Positions 6,941 through 14,847 are shown, numbered from the stretch's first letter. The stretch is DNA of 22,199 bases from Lachnospiraceae bacterium (GCA_021200345.1 JAJQGR010000351.1:1-22199), one strand, 5' to 3'. Made by a program: numbers and translations. The notes: generated by a model not told the origin, from the letters alone.

Positions 6941-8535
6941 CTGCTGTACTCCACAGATTTCACAACCAGACATCCGCCCTCTCCGTCCTCTTTTCTCACA
7001 CAGAAAGGTCCGTTTTTCACGCCTACCCAGCGTCCCGGGACAGCATGCACTTTGCCGGCCGGATGATAGATAACACCGTCAGCACTGTAGGACAGGCTGA
7101 CCTCTTCCAGCGGGAAATTCTTTTCCTTTTCATTCAGATCCTGACGGCCGGCTCTTTTCACCTGGTACTGAACAGAAATCACAGCACTGTCAAGCTTTCC
7201 CAGCTCCGTGCGGGTTTCCTGCGTACTCTCGCAGAGAATGGAGCCATATTTCTGCTTCCCGGTCACAAAGCTGATGTCGCATCCGGCCTCTTTCTTTATA
7301 AACACCAGCGCCCCATACTCCATTCCCATGGAAACCACGCCGGCCTGATCGCCTGCTTTCAGCTCACTCAGATCCAGACTGGTCACGCAGGTAAATTCCG
7401 GCGCCGGCCACTTCTGCAGCAGCAGATTAGGCACATCTCCGTAAGGACAGTCCTCTTTCACAGACACCGCGTTCAATTGCAGCCCCTTCTCTGTGAGCTC
7501 ATACCAGTTTCCGGTCACATTGGCGTTCCACTGCCACTGCAGACCCAGCTTTTCTCCCTTAAAATCATCGGAGGTTGCAGGCTCGCAGACCGGCCAGTCC
7601 ACGTCTCCCACATCCGGCTTTTGATATACATCCACCGGCTGTCCATAATCCTTTCCCGCCACCGGCGCGCCGATAATGGGCCAGTCCTCTTTCCAGCACA
7701 TGGGCTGCAGATGAACAATTCTGCCCGCCGCGTACACATCCTGAAAGTGCAGAAACCAGTCCTCTCCGGTGACCGTATCCACCCAGGCGCCCTGATGAGG
7801 ACCGTTGACCTGACTGCGCTCCTGACGCATCACGACCTTATACTCATAAGGTCCGAAAATATCCCGGGAGCGAAGTACGGTCTGCCAGCCGGTTTTTACC
7901 CCGCCCGCCGGGGCAAAAATATAATACCAGCCATTTCTCTTATAAAGCTTTGGCCCCTCGATGGTAGTCTGGTCATTCTCATTGCCGTCAAAGACCTTTA
8001 CCTCCGGTCCCATCAGTCCGGAGCAGTCCGGCTTCATCTCCACCATGTGTAGGACACTCTTATAGCCGATGCGGCTCTTGGCCACCCCGGCCACCATGTA
8101 GGCTCTGCCGTCCTCATCCCAGAAAGGACAGGGATCAATCCAGCCCGCCGCCGGACGGATGTTGAAAGGTTCGCTCCACTTGCCGAAAGGATCTGTGGTC
8201 TGAACCACATAAATTCCCTCATCCGGCATGGGGAAAAACACATAATACGTCCCCTCATGATACCGGATGGCCGGAGCCCAGACGCCGCAGCCGTGCACCG
8301 GTTTGCGATAACGGTCTGTAGGCACATCCTGAATCAGGTAATTGACCACTTTCCAGTTCACCAGGTCCTTTGAGTGCAAAAGCGGCAGCCCCGGCGTATT
8401 GGTGAAGCTGGAGGAAATCATAAAATAATCCTCCCCCACACGAATAGCGTCCGGGTCTGAGTAGTCTGCGTATAATATCGGATTTCGGTAAGTTCCATCT
8501 CCTTTATCTGCGTTCCAGATCGTCTGATTGGGCAT
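6937..8535 (-). CDS. Glycoside hydrolase family 43 (beta-xylosidase/arabinofuranosidase-like)
   Basis: A 532-residue, apparently cytoplasmic glycosidase with no signal peptide. The N-terminal five-bladed propeller starts at NPILYADYSDPD, giving the catalytic base Asp27; Asp134 in GWIDPCPFWDEDG and Glu193 in TTIEGPKLY complete the triad. The C-terminal part (about residues 325-532) is a beta-sandwich of the kind attached to GH43 xylosidases. Likely substrates are xylo- or arabino-oligosaccharide ends; exact specificity is uncertain. A perfect AGGAGG lies 8 nt before the ATG. It follows the CobW gene by 39 nt and overlaps the next glycosyltransferase by 4 nt, an unusual coupling of a hydrolase with transferases. 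Confidence 0.9.
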   Translation of the reverse strand: MPNQTIWNADKGDGTYRNPILYADYSDPDAIRVGEDYFMISSSFTNTPGLPLLHSKDLVNWKVVNYLIQDVPTDRYRKPVHGCGVWAPAIRYHEGTYYVFFPMPDEGIYVVQTTDPFGKWSEPFNIRPAAGWIDPCPFWDEDGRAYMVAGVAKSRIGYKSVLHMVEMKPDCSGLMGPEVKVFDGNENDQTTIEGPKLYKRNGWYYIFAPAGGVKTGWQTVLRSRDIFGPYEYKVVMRQERSQVNGPHQGAWVDTVTGEDWFLHFQDVYAAGRIVHLQPMCWKEDWPIIGAPVAGKDYGQPVDVYQKPDVGDVDWPVCEPATSDDFKGEKLGLQWQWNANVTGNWYELTEKGLQLNAVSVKEDCPYGDVPNLLLQKWPAPEFTCVTSLDLSELKAGDQAGVVSMGMEYGALVFIKKEAGCDISFVTGKQKYGSILCESTQETRTELGKLDSAVISVQYQVKRAGRQDLNEKEKNFPLEEVSLSYSADGVIYHPAGKVHAVPGRWVGVKNGPFCVRKEDGEGGCLVVKSVEYSR

Positions 8536-8574
8536 GTGTCAGTCCTCCTGCGTCATTTTTTTCAAATTATAGTA

Positions 8575-9522
8575 TCATTTCACATCATTTGCGTCAGCGA
8601 AAAGCGCCTCCAGCCTTTCCTGATCCAGCCTCTCTCCAATCACAATGATGATCTCCTGTCCCATGGCAATCGGTTCCAGGGAAAAGCTTTCCCGGGTGGC
8701 ATTGCATTGTAGCCATCCTTCGCCGTCCCGGGCAAAGCCCTTGATGCGCTCCACATTTCCATAAGCCGGGTTCTCCAGAGCTTCCTTTACCTTTGCCGTA
8801 AGCGTTTCCCCACTGAAAGGCTGATTCATGAAATAAAGGGTCTGAAATTCTTTCTCCTGGTCAAACCAGTATTTCTCAAAATCGGCGTGGCAAACGCCGC
8901 TGTTGCCAATGCGCTCCATGTCCCCATCTGTCAGCTGCTCCCAGGGTTTACAGAGGATGGTATCCTCCACATCACGACTGCAGCCGGCTCCTTTCAGAGC
9001 CCTCTTCAGGTGTTCTATGGACCCGTTCAACTGTTTTTCCGACACGGTCTGGCATTTGCTGAACAAAATACAGCCCGCGTTCGCCGCCTGTGCTGCCAGC
9101 AGATATTCCCCGGCGTCTGACAGTTCCTCCTCCAGGCCCGCGTCCACCACCGTGATCACGCTGCCGATCTCATACCACTGATCCAGCGGTTCCTCCCGCA
9201 GCACGTCAAAGAACTCGTCCACATCAAAAATGCCGGAGGGCTCCACTATCACTCTGTCAAAACCGCGCATCCCCATGGCGATCAGCTTCGTCCTAAACCG
9301 TCTGATATGGCAGTCCTTGTCGCAGCCGCCCGCCACCATCTCCAGATCGCAGCTGTCGCAGAGCGTATCCTGCATCAGCATCATGTCCACGTTCACCGCG
9401 CCAAAATCATTTTCCAGGATACAGATGTGCTGACCCTGGCGGATCAGATAATCCGCGTATTTTTTGAGAAAGGTCGTCTTACCGGCTCCCAGGAAGCCGG
9501 TAATCAGGTCAATTTTGATCAT
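8575..9522 (-). CDS. CobW/G3E-family P-loop GTPase
   Basis: A 315-residue protein of the CobW/COG0523 group, which typically delivers zinc or other metals. The P-loop GFLGAGKTT (residues 9-17), the ENDFGAVNVD switch region and VEPSGIFD are clear, with a CobW C-terminal domain. Two features differ from the canonical family: the metal-binding GCxCC is replaced by GGCDKDC, and the base-specificity NKxD position reads FSKCQ. Both suggest a distinct subgroup with uncertain metal and nucleotide preference. It overlaps dapL by 4 nt (ATGA), so it is co-translated with lysine/cell-wall biosynthesis genes. A metallochaperone role is an inference. Confidence 0.85.
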   Translation of the reverse strand: MIKIDLITGFLGAGKTTFLKKYADYLIRQGQHICILENDFGAVNVDMMLMQDTLCDSCDLEMVAGGCDKDCHIRRFRTKLIAMGMRGFDRVIVEPSGIFDVDEFFDVLREEPLDQWYEIGSVITVVDAGLEEELSDAGEYLLAAQAANAGCILFSKCQTVSEKQLNGSIEHLKRALKGAGCSRDVEDTILCKPWEQLTDGDMERIGNSGVCHADFEKYWFDQEKEFQTLYFMNQPFSGETLTAKVKEALENPAYGNVERIKGFARDGEGWLQCNATRESFSLEPIAMGQEIIIVIGERLDQERLEALFADANDVK

Positions 9523-10733
9523 ATTTTCTTAATTCTCTCAATTGCTTCCACAGTATTTTCATAACTGCCGAACGCCGTCATGCGGAAATAGGTCTCACCG
9601 CTGGGGCCGAAGCCGGAACCCGGCGTGCCCGCCACGGAAGCATTCTCCAGCAGATAATCAAAGAAATCCCAGCTGGACATGCCGTTTGGCGTTTTCAGCC
9701 AGATATAGGGAGCGTTCACCCCGCCGGAAACCGTATATCCGGCGTCCTTTAAGCCCTCGTAAATGACCTTCGCGTTGTTCATATAATAGCCCACCTGAGC
9801 TTTTAACTGTGTCTGGCCTTCCTCGGTATAGACCGCCGCACCCGCCTTCTGGACAATGTAGGGAGTGCCATTAAACTTGGTGCCGTGACGGCGCGCCCAA
9901 AGGCCGTGCAGTGCCACGCCCTCCACTTTCAGATCCTTCGGCACAACGGTATAGCCCAGACGCACGCCGGTAAAGCCCGCATTCTTGGAGAAGGAATGGA
10001 ACTCAATGGCACAGGTCCTGGCGCCCTCACACTCATAGATGCTGTGGGGCTTGTCCTCCTCGGAAATATAAGCCTCGTAGGCCGCGTCATACAAAATCAC
10101 CGCGCCCACCCTGTTGGCGTAATCCACCCACCGCTGTAAGCCCTCTCTGGAAATCATGGCGCCGGTGGGGTTGTTGGGGAAGCACAGATAAATCAGATCC
10201 GGCGTCTGATCCGGAAGTTCCGGAGAGAAGTTATTTTCCATGGTGCAGGGCATATAGATCACATCGCTCCAGTTGCCGGTAGCCGCGTCATAGGTGCCTG
10301 TCCTGCCCGCCATCACATTGCTGTCCACATACACCGGATAGACGGGATCGCAAACCGCGATCTTATTGTCCACCGCGAAAATCTCCTGGATATTGGCGCA
10401 GTCGCTCTTGGCGCCGTCGGACACAAAGATTTCATCCGCCGCAATGTCGCAGCCCCGCTTCTGATAGTCCCACTCCGCGATTTTGCTGCGCAAAAACTCA
10501 TAACCCAGATCCGGCGCATAGCCCTTGAAAGTCTCAGCGTGGGCCATCTCATCCACCGCGCCGTGCATGGCGTCGATAATCACCGGCGCCAGAGGCTGGG
10601 TCACATCTCCGATGCTTAAACGGATGACTTTTTTATCCGGGTTTGCCTGAGAATAGGCGGCGATTTTTTTTGCCACCGTGGAAAACAGATAGCTACCCGG
10701 AAGTTTCAGATAATTTGCGTTTACTTTTGCCAT
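9519..10733 (-). CDS. dapL: LL-diaminopimelate aminotransferase
   Basis: A PLP enzyme of 404 residues that converts tetrahydrodipicolinate directly to LL-diaminopimelate with glutamate as amino donor, for lysine and peptidoglycan synthesis. The N-terminus ANYLKLPGSYLFSTVAKK and IRLSIGDVTQPL are hallmark DapL sequences; CFPNNPTGA and SFSKNAGFTGVRLGY (PLP-binding Lys at about residue 250) complete the fold type I aminotransferase. AAGGAG lies before the ATG. It is 23 nt after dapF, which acts on its product, and overlaps the CobW gene by 4 nt. Confidence 0.96.
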   Translation of the reverse strand: MAKVNANYLKLPGSYLFSTVAKKIAAYSQANPDKKVIRLSIGDVTQPLAPVIIDAMHGAVDEMAHAETFKGYAPDLGYEFLRSKIAEWDYQKRGCDIAADEIFVSDGAKSDCANIQEIFAVDNKIAVCDPVYPVYVDSNVMAGRTGTYDAATGNWSDVIYMPCTMENNFSPELPDQTPDLIYLCFPNNPTGAMISREGLQRWVDYANRVGAVILYDAAYEAYISEEDKPHSIYECEGARTCAIEFHSFSKNAGFTGVRLGYTVVPKDLKVEGVALHGLWARRHGTKFNGTPYIVQKAGAAVYTEEGQTQLKAQVGYYMNNAKVIYEGLKDAGYTVSGGVNAPYIWLKTPNGMSSWDFFDYLLENASVAGTPGSGFGPSGETYFRMTAFGSYENTVEAIERIKKI

Positions 10734-10756
10734 AAGGGTCTCCTTTATATTGATAG

Positions 10757-11602
10757 TTAGAATTGTAAAACTCCTTCAAATACTGTCTCGGCGGGACCGG
10801 CCATATATACCTTGTCCGCCTTCTGATCATATTTTATTTTGATCTCGCCGCCCCGGACCTTCACCGTGATCTCCGGCTGTGTCAGACCATTGAGCACACA
10901 GGCCACCGCCACAGCACAACATCCTGTACCGCAGGCCAGGGTCTCACCGGTGCCTCTCTCCCATACCCGCATCTGCACAGTATAGTCATCAATGATTTTC
11001 ACAAACTCCGTATTGATCCGTTTGGGAAAGGCTTCGTGATTTTCAAAATACGGGCCCACTGCCTCCAGATTTAAGCTTTCCACGTCCTCCACAAAAATCA
11101 CCGCGTGGGGATTTCCCATGGATACACAGGTGGCATGATACTCCTTTCCCAGCACTGTCAGCGGCATTCCCAGCACAGGCGTTTTATCATACAGCACCGG
11201 TATCCGCTCCGGCTCAAGAATGGGCGAGCCCATATCCACACCCACCTCACGGACTTTCCCATCGGCCACAATTAACGTCAGACTCTTGACCTGCCCCGCG
11301 CTCTCGATCAGCAGGTGTATCCTGTCTGTCAACCTTTTGTCATATACATATTTCGCCACACAGCGAATTCCGTTGCCGCACATCTCCGCCCGGGTTCCGT
11401 CCGCGTTCCACATCTCCATCTCAAAGTCCGCTCTCTTTGACGGATTGATGAAAATCACCCCGTCCGAACCCACACCAAAATGCCGGTCGCTGACCTTCCT
11501 CACAAATTCCGGCTTATCCTGTGCCGGAATCACAAACCTGCTGCCATCCACATACACATAATCATTCCCGCAGCCGTGCATTTTCGTAAATTCAACCCGC
11601 AT
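10757..11602 (-). CDS. dapF: Diaminopimelate epimerase
   Basis: Interconverts LL- and meso-diaminopimelate, the step after DapL. The two catalytic cysteines lie in AEMCGNGIRCVAKYV and LACGTGCCAVAVA, and the N-terminus FTKMHGCGNDYVYVDG is typical. I place the start at the ATG at 11602 (281 aa): it has GGGAG 7 nt upstream and gives the normal family N-terminus. A longer frame from 11638 would add 12 residues and overlap the ANTAR gene. It lies 13 nt after the ANTAR regulator and just before dapL, so all three probably share a transcript. Confidence 0.96.
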   Translation of the reverse strand: MRVEFTKMHGCGNDYVYVDGSRFVIPAQDKPEFVRKVSDRHFGVGSDGVIFINPSKRADFEMEMWNADGTRAEMCGNGIRCVAKYVYDKRLTDRIHLLIESAGQVKSLTLIVADGKVREVGVDMGSPILEPERIPVLYDKTPVLGMPLTVLGKEYHATCVSMGNPHAVIFVEDVESLNLEAVGPYFENHEAFPKRINTEFVKIIDDYTVQMRVWERGTGETLACGTGCCAVAVACVLNGLTQPEITVKVRGGEIKIKYDQKADKVYMAGPAETVFEGVLQF

Positions 11603-11615
11603 CCTCTGTCTCCCA

Positions 11616-12167
11616 TTATTTTGGCGCAAACATGGCAATCACCATATACGCCGCCTCCACCAGATTCGTCCCGCTGTCCATACTGGTCTTTTGCAGATAC
11701 CGGTGAGCCTCCGCTTCCGTGTACCCCCGGCGAAGCGAAAGCAGTCCCTTGGCACGTTCAATCGCTTCGATTTCTTCCCGGCTCCGCTCCCTGGGTTTCC
11801 CCCGTCTGGCCCTGCGCCCTGATTCCACACGATCAGTCATCTCCCGCACCCGGTCCACCAGTTCCTGCACCTTCAAGGGCATGGTCAATGTCTCCACATC
11901 CTCCCTCAGGTTGGCGCCGGTGAACTTTCCGGAAGCCACCAAAAGCATCTCAAACTCTTTGGGCAGCTCCTCCCTCAGCTGGTCGTAGACCATATCCGGC
12001 AGTTTATAACCTGAGATCACAATCCCGTCCCTGGTTTCCTCCGCGTACCCCAGCGCCTGAGAAGCCGTGGAACAGGCCGTCACTGAATCAAATCCGCTTC
12101 GCACCAATATGTTTCTGATATTTTTCCCCTCTTCCAGCCGGGGAAACACCACAATAATATTGGTCAT
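11616..12167 (-). CDS. ANTAR-domain RNA-binding antiterminator with degenerate receiver
   Basis: A 183-residue protein. Its C-terminal ANTAR domain (about residues 130-180, AIERAKGLLSLRRGYTEAEA then LVEAAYMVI) is the three-helix RNA-binding module that prevents transcription termination in AmiR/NasR-type regulators. The N-terminal half is receiver-like, but the acidic pocket is lost (VVFPRLEE) and the phosphoacceptor position reads VISGYKLPD. It is therefore probably controlled by a ligand or partner, or is constitutive, rather than by a histidine kinase. It lies 78 nt downstream of glnA. ANTAR regulators linked to glnA are known in clostridia, so the attenuator in the glnA leader is the likely target (inference). 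Confidence 0.88.
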   Translation of the reverse strand: MTNIIVVFPRLEEGKNIRNILVRSGFDSVTACSTASQALGYAEETRDGIVISGYKLPDMVYDQLREELPKEFEMLLVASGKFTGANLREDVETLTMPLKVQELVDRVREMTDRVESGRRARRGKPRERSREEIEAIERAKGLLSLRRGYTEAEAHRYLQKTSMDSGTNLVEAAYMVIAMFAPK

Positions 12168-12196
12168 ATTATTCTCCTGCCCTGTTTCTCAATATG

Positions 12197-12224
12197 ATGA
12201 TACCAGGGTCGAATCAAGGGTCAA
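12197..12224 (-). promoter_or_regulatory. Predicted promoter for the ANTAR-dapF-dapL run
   Basis: On the minus strand, -35 TTGACC (12219-12224) and -10 TATCAT (12197-12202) are 16 nt apart, about 30 nt before the ANTAR start. An imperfect palindrome, TCAAA-TACT-TTTGA (12221-12234), overlaps the -35 and could be an operator. No convincing glnA terminator is seen in this gap, so readthrough from glnA is also possible. Confidence 0.5.
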
Positions 12225-12245
12225 ATACTTTTGATCCCAACATCA

Positions 12246-13574
12246 TCAATATTTCAAATACTCGCTCAGCTCCCACTGAGAAACCTGACAGTTATAGTCA
12301 TGCCACTCCTTTTCCTTCGCTTCCACATATTTATGAAATACATGCTCTCCCAAAGTTGCTTTCAGAAGTTCGTCTTTTTTCAGCTCCTCCAGCGCCTCTT
12401 TCAGCGTCCCGGGCAGCACATCGATTCCCTTCGCCGCTCTCTCCTCATCTGTCAGATGGAATACATTCCCATTGAAGCATTCCGGCGGCTCAATCTGATT
12501 GCGGATGCCGTCCAGCCCTGCCGCCAGGCACACCGCCAGGGCCAGATAAGGATTGGCGCTGGGATCAGGACAGCGAAGCTCTACCCGGGTCCCCTCCCCA
12601 TTACTCATGGGAATGCGGATCAGCTGGGAACGGTTTCTGGTCCCCCAGGTCAGGTAAATAGGCGCTTCATAGCCCGGCACCAGCCGCTTGTAAGAGTTCA
12701 CCAGGGGATTGGTAATGGCGCACATCCCTTTCACATGCTTTAAAATCCCGCCCATGAAATAATATGCTTCTCTGCTCAATCCATTCTCATCATTTTCATC
12801 ATGAAAAATATTCCTGTCGTCCTGGTGCAGGGACATGTTGATATGCATGCCGGAGCCGTTGACGCCGGCGTTTGGCTTGGGCATAAAGGAAGCGTACAGC
12901 CCGTGCCTGCGGGCAATGGTCTTCACCGCCAGCTTGAAGGTCATAATATCATCCGCCGTCTCCAACACCTGGGCATACTCAAAGTCGATCTCATGCTGAG
13001 CCGGAGCCGCCTCATGATGGGAGGCCTCGATGCCAAAGCCCATCTCCTCCAGATTTAAAATGATCTCCCGGCGGGCGTTCTCACCCAGATCATTGGGTCC
13101 CATATCAAAGTATCCGGCCATTTCCTTGGTGGTCACCGTAGGCTGGGCGTTCTCGTCCGTGTCAAAAAGAAAGAATTCCAGCTCCGGACCCACCTTGAAC
13201 TCATAGCCCATCTGCTCCGCTTCCTGCACCGTTTTTTTCAGGATATAACGGGGGTCCCCCTCAAAGGGCTTCCGGTCCGCGGTATAAACATCACAGATCA
13301 TGCGGGCCACCTTACCGTTCTGTGGCCGCCAGGGGAAAACCTGAAAGCTGTCAAGATCCGGATACAGCAGCATATCGGACTCCTCCACCCGCACAAAGCC
13401 CTCAATGGAAGAACCGTCAAACATACATTTATTATTCAGCGCTTTCTCCAGCTGACTGGCCGTAATGGCCACATTTTTCAAATTGCCGAAAAGATCGGTA
13501 AACTGCAGACGGATGAACTCTACCCCTTCCTCCTCCACCATATTCAGAATGTCCTGCTTTGTGTATTGCTTCAT
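12246..13574 (-). CDS. glnA: Glutamine synthetase type I (GSI-alpha)
   Basis: Makes glutamine from glutamate, ammonia and ATP in the cytoplasm as a dodecamer. Family motifs include FTDLFGNLK, MFDGSSIEGF, the metal-binding GPELEFFLF, HHEAAPAQHEIDF and the ATP/glutamate site NAGVNGSGMHIN. The length of 442 residues fits the Gram-positive GSI-alpha type, which is feedback-inhibited and not adenylylated. I use the ATG at 13574, preceded by AAAGGAA 7 nt upstream, giving the family N-terminus MKQYTKQDILNMVEEE. The longest frame would start in the leader at 13646. Expression is probably controlled by the leader attenuator at 13596-13643. It diverges from an asparaginase gene. Confidence 0.96.
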   Translation of the reverse strand: MKQYTKQDILNMVEEEGVEFIRLQFTDLFGNLKNVAITASQLEKALNNKCMFDGSSIEGFVRVEESDMLLYPDLDSFQVFPWRPQNGKVARMICDVYTADRKPFEGDPRYILKKTVQEAEQMGYEFKVGPELEFFLFDTDENAQPTVTTKEMAGYFDMGPNDLGENARREIILNLEEMGFGIEASHHEAAPAQHEIDFEYAQVLETADDIMTFKLAVKTIARRHGLYASFMPKPNAGVNGSGMHINMSLHQDDRNIFHDENDENGLSREAYYFMGGILKHVKGMCAITNPLVNSYKRLVPGYEAPIYLTWGTRNRSQLIRIPMSNGEGTRVELRCPDPSANPYLALAVCLAAGLDGIRNQIEPPECFNGNVFHLTDEERAAKGIDVLPGTLKEALEELKKDELLKATLGEHVFHKYVEAKEKEWHDYNCQVSQWELSEYLKY

Positions 13575-13595
13575 AACGGTATTCCTTTCTCTCAC

Positions 13596-13643
13596 AAAAA
13601 TTTGATGAGCGCATGGTCGAAAGCCCGCCCGGCCCTCATCAAA
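13596..13643 (-). terminator. Leader attenuator of glnA
   Basis: In the glnA leader (minus strand) TTTGATGAG (13635-13643) pairs with CTCATCAAA (13601-13609), forming a perfect 9-bp stem over a 25-nt loop, followed by TTTTT. It lies 22 nt before the glnA start codon, so it can end transcription before the gene. The GGGCC just inside the left arm could instead pair with GGCCC of the upstream hairpin, giving alternative structures. The downstream ANTAR protein is the obvious candidate antiterminator. Confidence 0.65.
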
Positions 13644-13648
13644 CAAAG

Positions 13649-13668
13649 TGGGGCCCGCGCCGGCCCCA
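13649..13668 (-). promoter_or_regulatory. Hexaloop hairpin in the glnA leader
   Basis: The minus-strand TGGGGCC and GGCCCCA form a 7-bp, very stable stem closing a 6-nt loop (GGCGCG), placed about 10 nt after the predicted transcription start and just upstream of the attenuator. ANTAR target RNAs are tandem hexaloop hairpins, usually with A at loop position 1 and G at position 4. Here G4 is present but A1 is not, and a second hexaloop is not evident. Confidence 0.5.
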
Positions 13669-13681
13669 TTGCACTGCTTTT

Positions 13682-13710
13682 ATTTTGCCCCATGATGAAA
13701 AAAATGTCAA
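13682..13710 (-). promoter_or_regulatory. glnA promoter
   Basis: The minus strand has a perfect -35 TTGACA (13705-13710) and a -10 CAAAAT (13682-13687), 17 nt apart. The transcript would start near 13675, giving a roughly 100-nt leader that includes the hexaloop hairpin and attenuator. The imperfect palindrome centred on 13714 overlaps the -35. Confidence 0.65.
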
Positions 13711-13722
13711 CTATTAGTTGTC
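13706..13722. promoter_or_regulatory. Palindrome in the glnA/asparaginase divergent region
   Basis: CAACTA-T-TAGTTG (13708-13720) is a perfect inverted repeat, extended by one further outer pair (13706 with 13722) after a mismatch. It overlaps the glnA -35 and lies 14 nt upstream of the asparaginase -35, a good place for a repressor or dual regulator. It does not fit the GlnR/TnrA spacing. Confidence 0.4.
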
Positions 13723-13735
13723 TTACAAAGCTGAC

Positions 13736-13764
13736 TTGATTCCCGACCGGCCATATGATATCAT
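13736..13764 (+). promoter_or_regulatory. Asparaginase promoter
   Basis: -35 TTGATT (13736-13741) and -10 TATCAT (13759-13764) are 17 nt apart on the plus strand. The start would lie near 13771, leaving about 53 nt of leader before the chosen ATG at 13824. Confidence 0.5.
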
Positions 13765-13823
13765 CCCAGACAGACATATCCGCTGATGCGGACATCACCA
13801 TATATAAAGATCAGGATATGACA

Positions 13824-14840
13824 ATGAAAAAAATACTCATCCTAAATACCGGAGGCACCCTGTCCTCCATCAAAAGTGAACATGGCCTGGTTCCGGGCAT
13901 CCGCAGCGGCGACATGATGGAGGAACTTCGGTTGATTTCCAAAAATCTGCAGCTGGAAACAGAGGATTTCTGCAGCCTGGACAGTTCCAACATCTTTCCG
14001 GAGGACTGGATGGCTTTAGCTCAGAGAATTGCCGAAGTCTGTCACGAATATCAGGGTATTGTAGTTATTCACGGTACTGATACGCTGGCCTATACCTCAT
14101 CCATGCTCTCCTTTATGCTGCGCGGGATTCCCATTCCGGTAGTAGTAACCGGCAGTCAGTTATCCATCGCTCACCCGGTGGCAGATGCCCTGGAAAATTG
14201 CCGCGGTGCCGTACACATGGCAGCCAGCGGCTGTCCCGGCGTATTTGTGGCTTTCAACCGCAAGATCATCCTTGGCTGCCGGGCCTCCAAGGTAAGAACC
14301 ATGAGTTTTGATGCCTTTGAAAGCATCAATTACCCCAACATTGGGGAAATCAGCTCTCTGGGTCTGCATATCCGTCAGGAATATCTGCCCCCGGTCTACC
14401 GGGAAAATACCTCCAGTCAGCTCTGGAAAAATTTTCATCCCCGATTTGACTATGCCCATCAGGTCTTTTTAATAAAACTGTATCCGGGAATTTCTCCCGG
14501 GATCATGGATGATCTCACGGAAGCCGGATATCGCGGAATTTATATTGAAGGATTTGGCCTGGGCAATATACCCTTTCTGAAATATAATTTTGTGGAAGCC
14601 GTACACAGAGCCACCAGGCACGGCGTTACCGTGCTGGCTGGCAGCCAGTGCCTGTATGAAGGCACCAACCTGACTGTATACGAAACCGGATTAAAAGCTC
14701 TCTCGGCGGGGGTCATCGAGGCCCGGGATATGACCACAGAAGCAGCGCTGACCAAGCTGATGTGGGTGCTGGGGCAGACCTCTGATCCTGTGGAAATCAG
14801 ACAATATTTTGAACAGAATCTGACCGGAGAGCGAATGTAA
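13824..14840 (+). CDS. L-asparaginase (type I, AnsA-like)
   Basis: Hydrolyses L-asparagine to aspartate and ammonia. The 338-residue protein starts MKKILILNTGGTLSS, with nucleophile Thr12 in TGGT, and carries the second catalytic motif HGTDT (Thr85, Asp86). No signal peptide is present, so it is cytoplasmic, as in type I enzymes. I chose the ATG at 13824 because AGGA ends 7 nt before it. The open frame extends upstream to 13755, and an ATG at 13818 is possible. It is divergent from glnA, linking ammonia release and ammonia assimilation in one regulatory region. A related amidohydrolase (for example an archaeal-type Glu-tRNA amidotransferase subunit) is less likely because of the short length. 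Confidence 0.9.
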   Translation: MKKILILNTGGTLSSIKSEHGLVPGIRSGDMMEELRLISKNLQLETEDFCSLDSSNIFPEDWMALAQRIAEVCHEYQGIVVIHGTDTLAYTSSMLSFMLRGIPIPVVVTGSQLSIAHPVADALENCRGAVHMAASGCPGVFVAFNRKIILGCRASKVRTMSFDAFESINYPNIGEISSLGLHIRQEYLPPVYRENTSSQLWKNFHPRFDYAHQVFLIKLYPGISPGIMDDLTEAGYRGIYIEGFGLGNIPFLKYNFVEAVHRATRHGVTVLAGSQCLYEGTNLTVYETGLKALSAGVIEARDMTTEAALTKLMWVLGQTSDPVEIRQYFEQNLTGERM

Positions 14841-14847
14841 GGTCATA

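Noticed and set aside
5846..7066. Long open frame on the plus strand (about 400 codons)
   Set aside because: It is antisense to the GT52-like gene, has no family resemblance or ribosome binding site, and arises from the codon bias of the real minus-strand gene.
6898..8052. Second long plus-strand open frame (about 380 codons)
   Set aside because: It is a shadow of the GH43 gene, whose catalytic triad and ribosome binding site are clear on the minus strand.
13649..13668. Canonical dual-hexaloop ANTAR RNA motif
   Set aside because: Only one hexaloop hairpin is clear and its first loop base is G, so I report a hairpin and a hypothesis rather than the canonical motif.
13705..13731. GlnR/TnrA operator near glnA
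   Set aside because: The inverted repeat does not fit TGTNA-N7-TNACA; spacing and half-sites differ on both strands.
13753..13764. ATGATATCAT palindrome as a separate operator
   Set aside because: It is short and explained by the asparaginase -10 region; there is no independent support.
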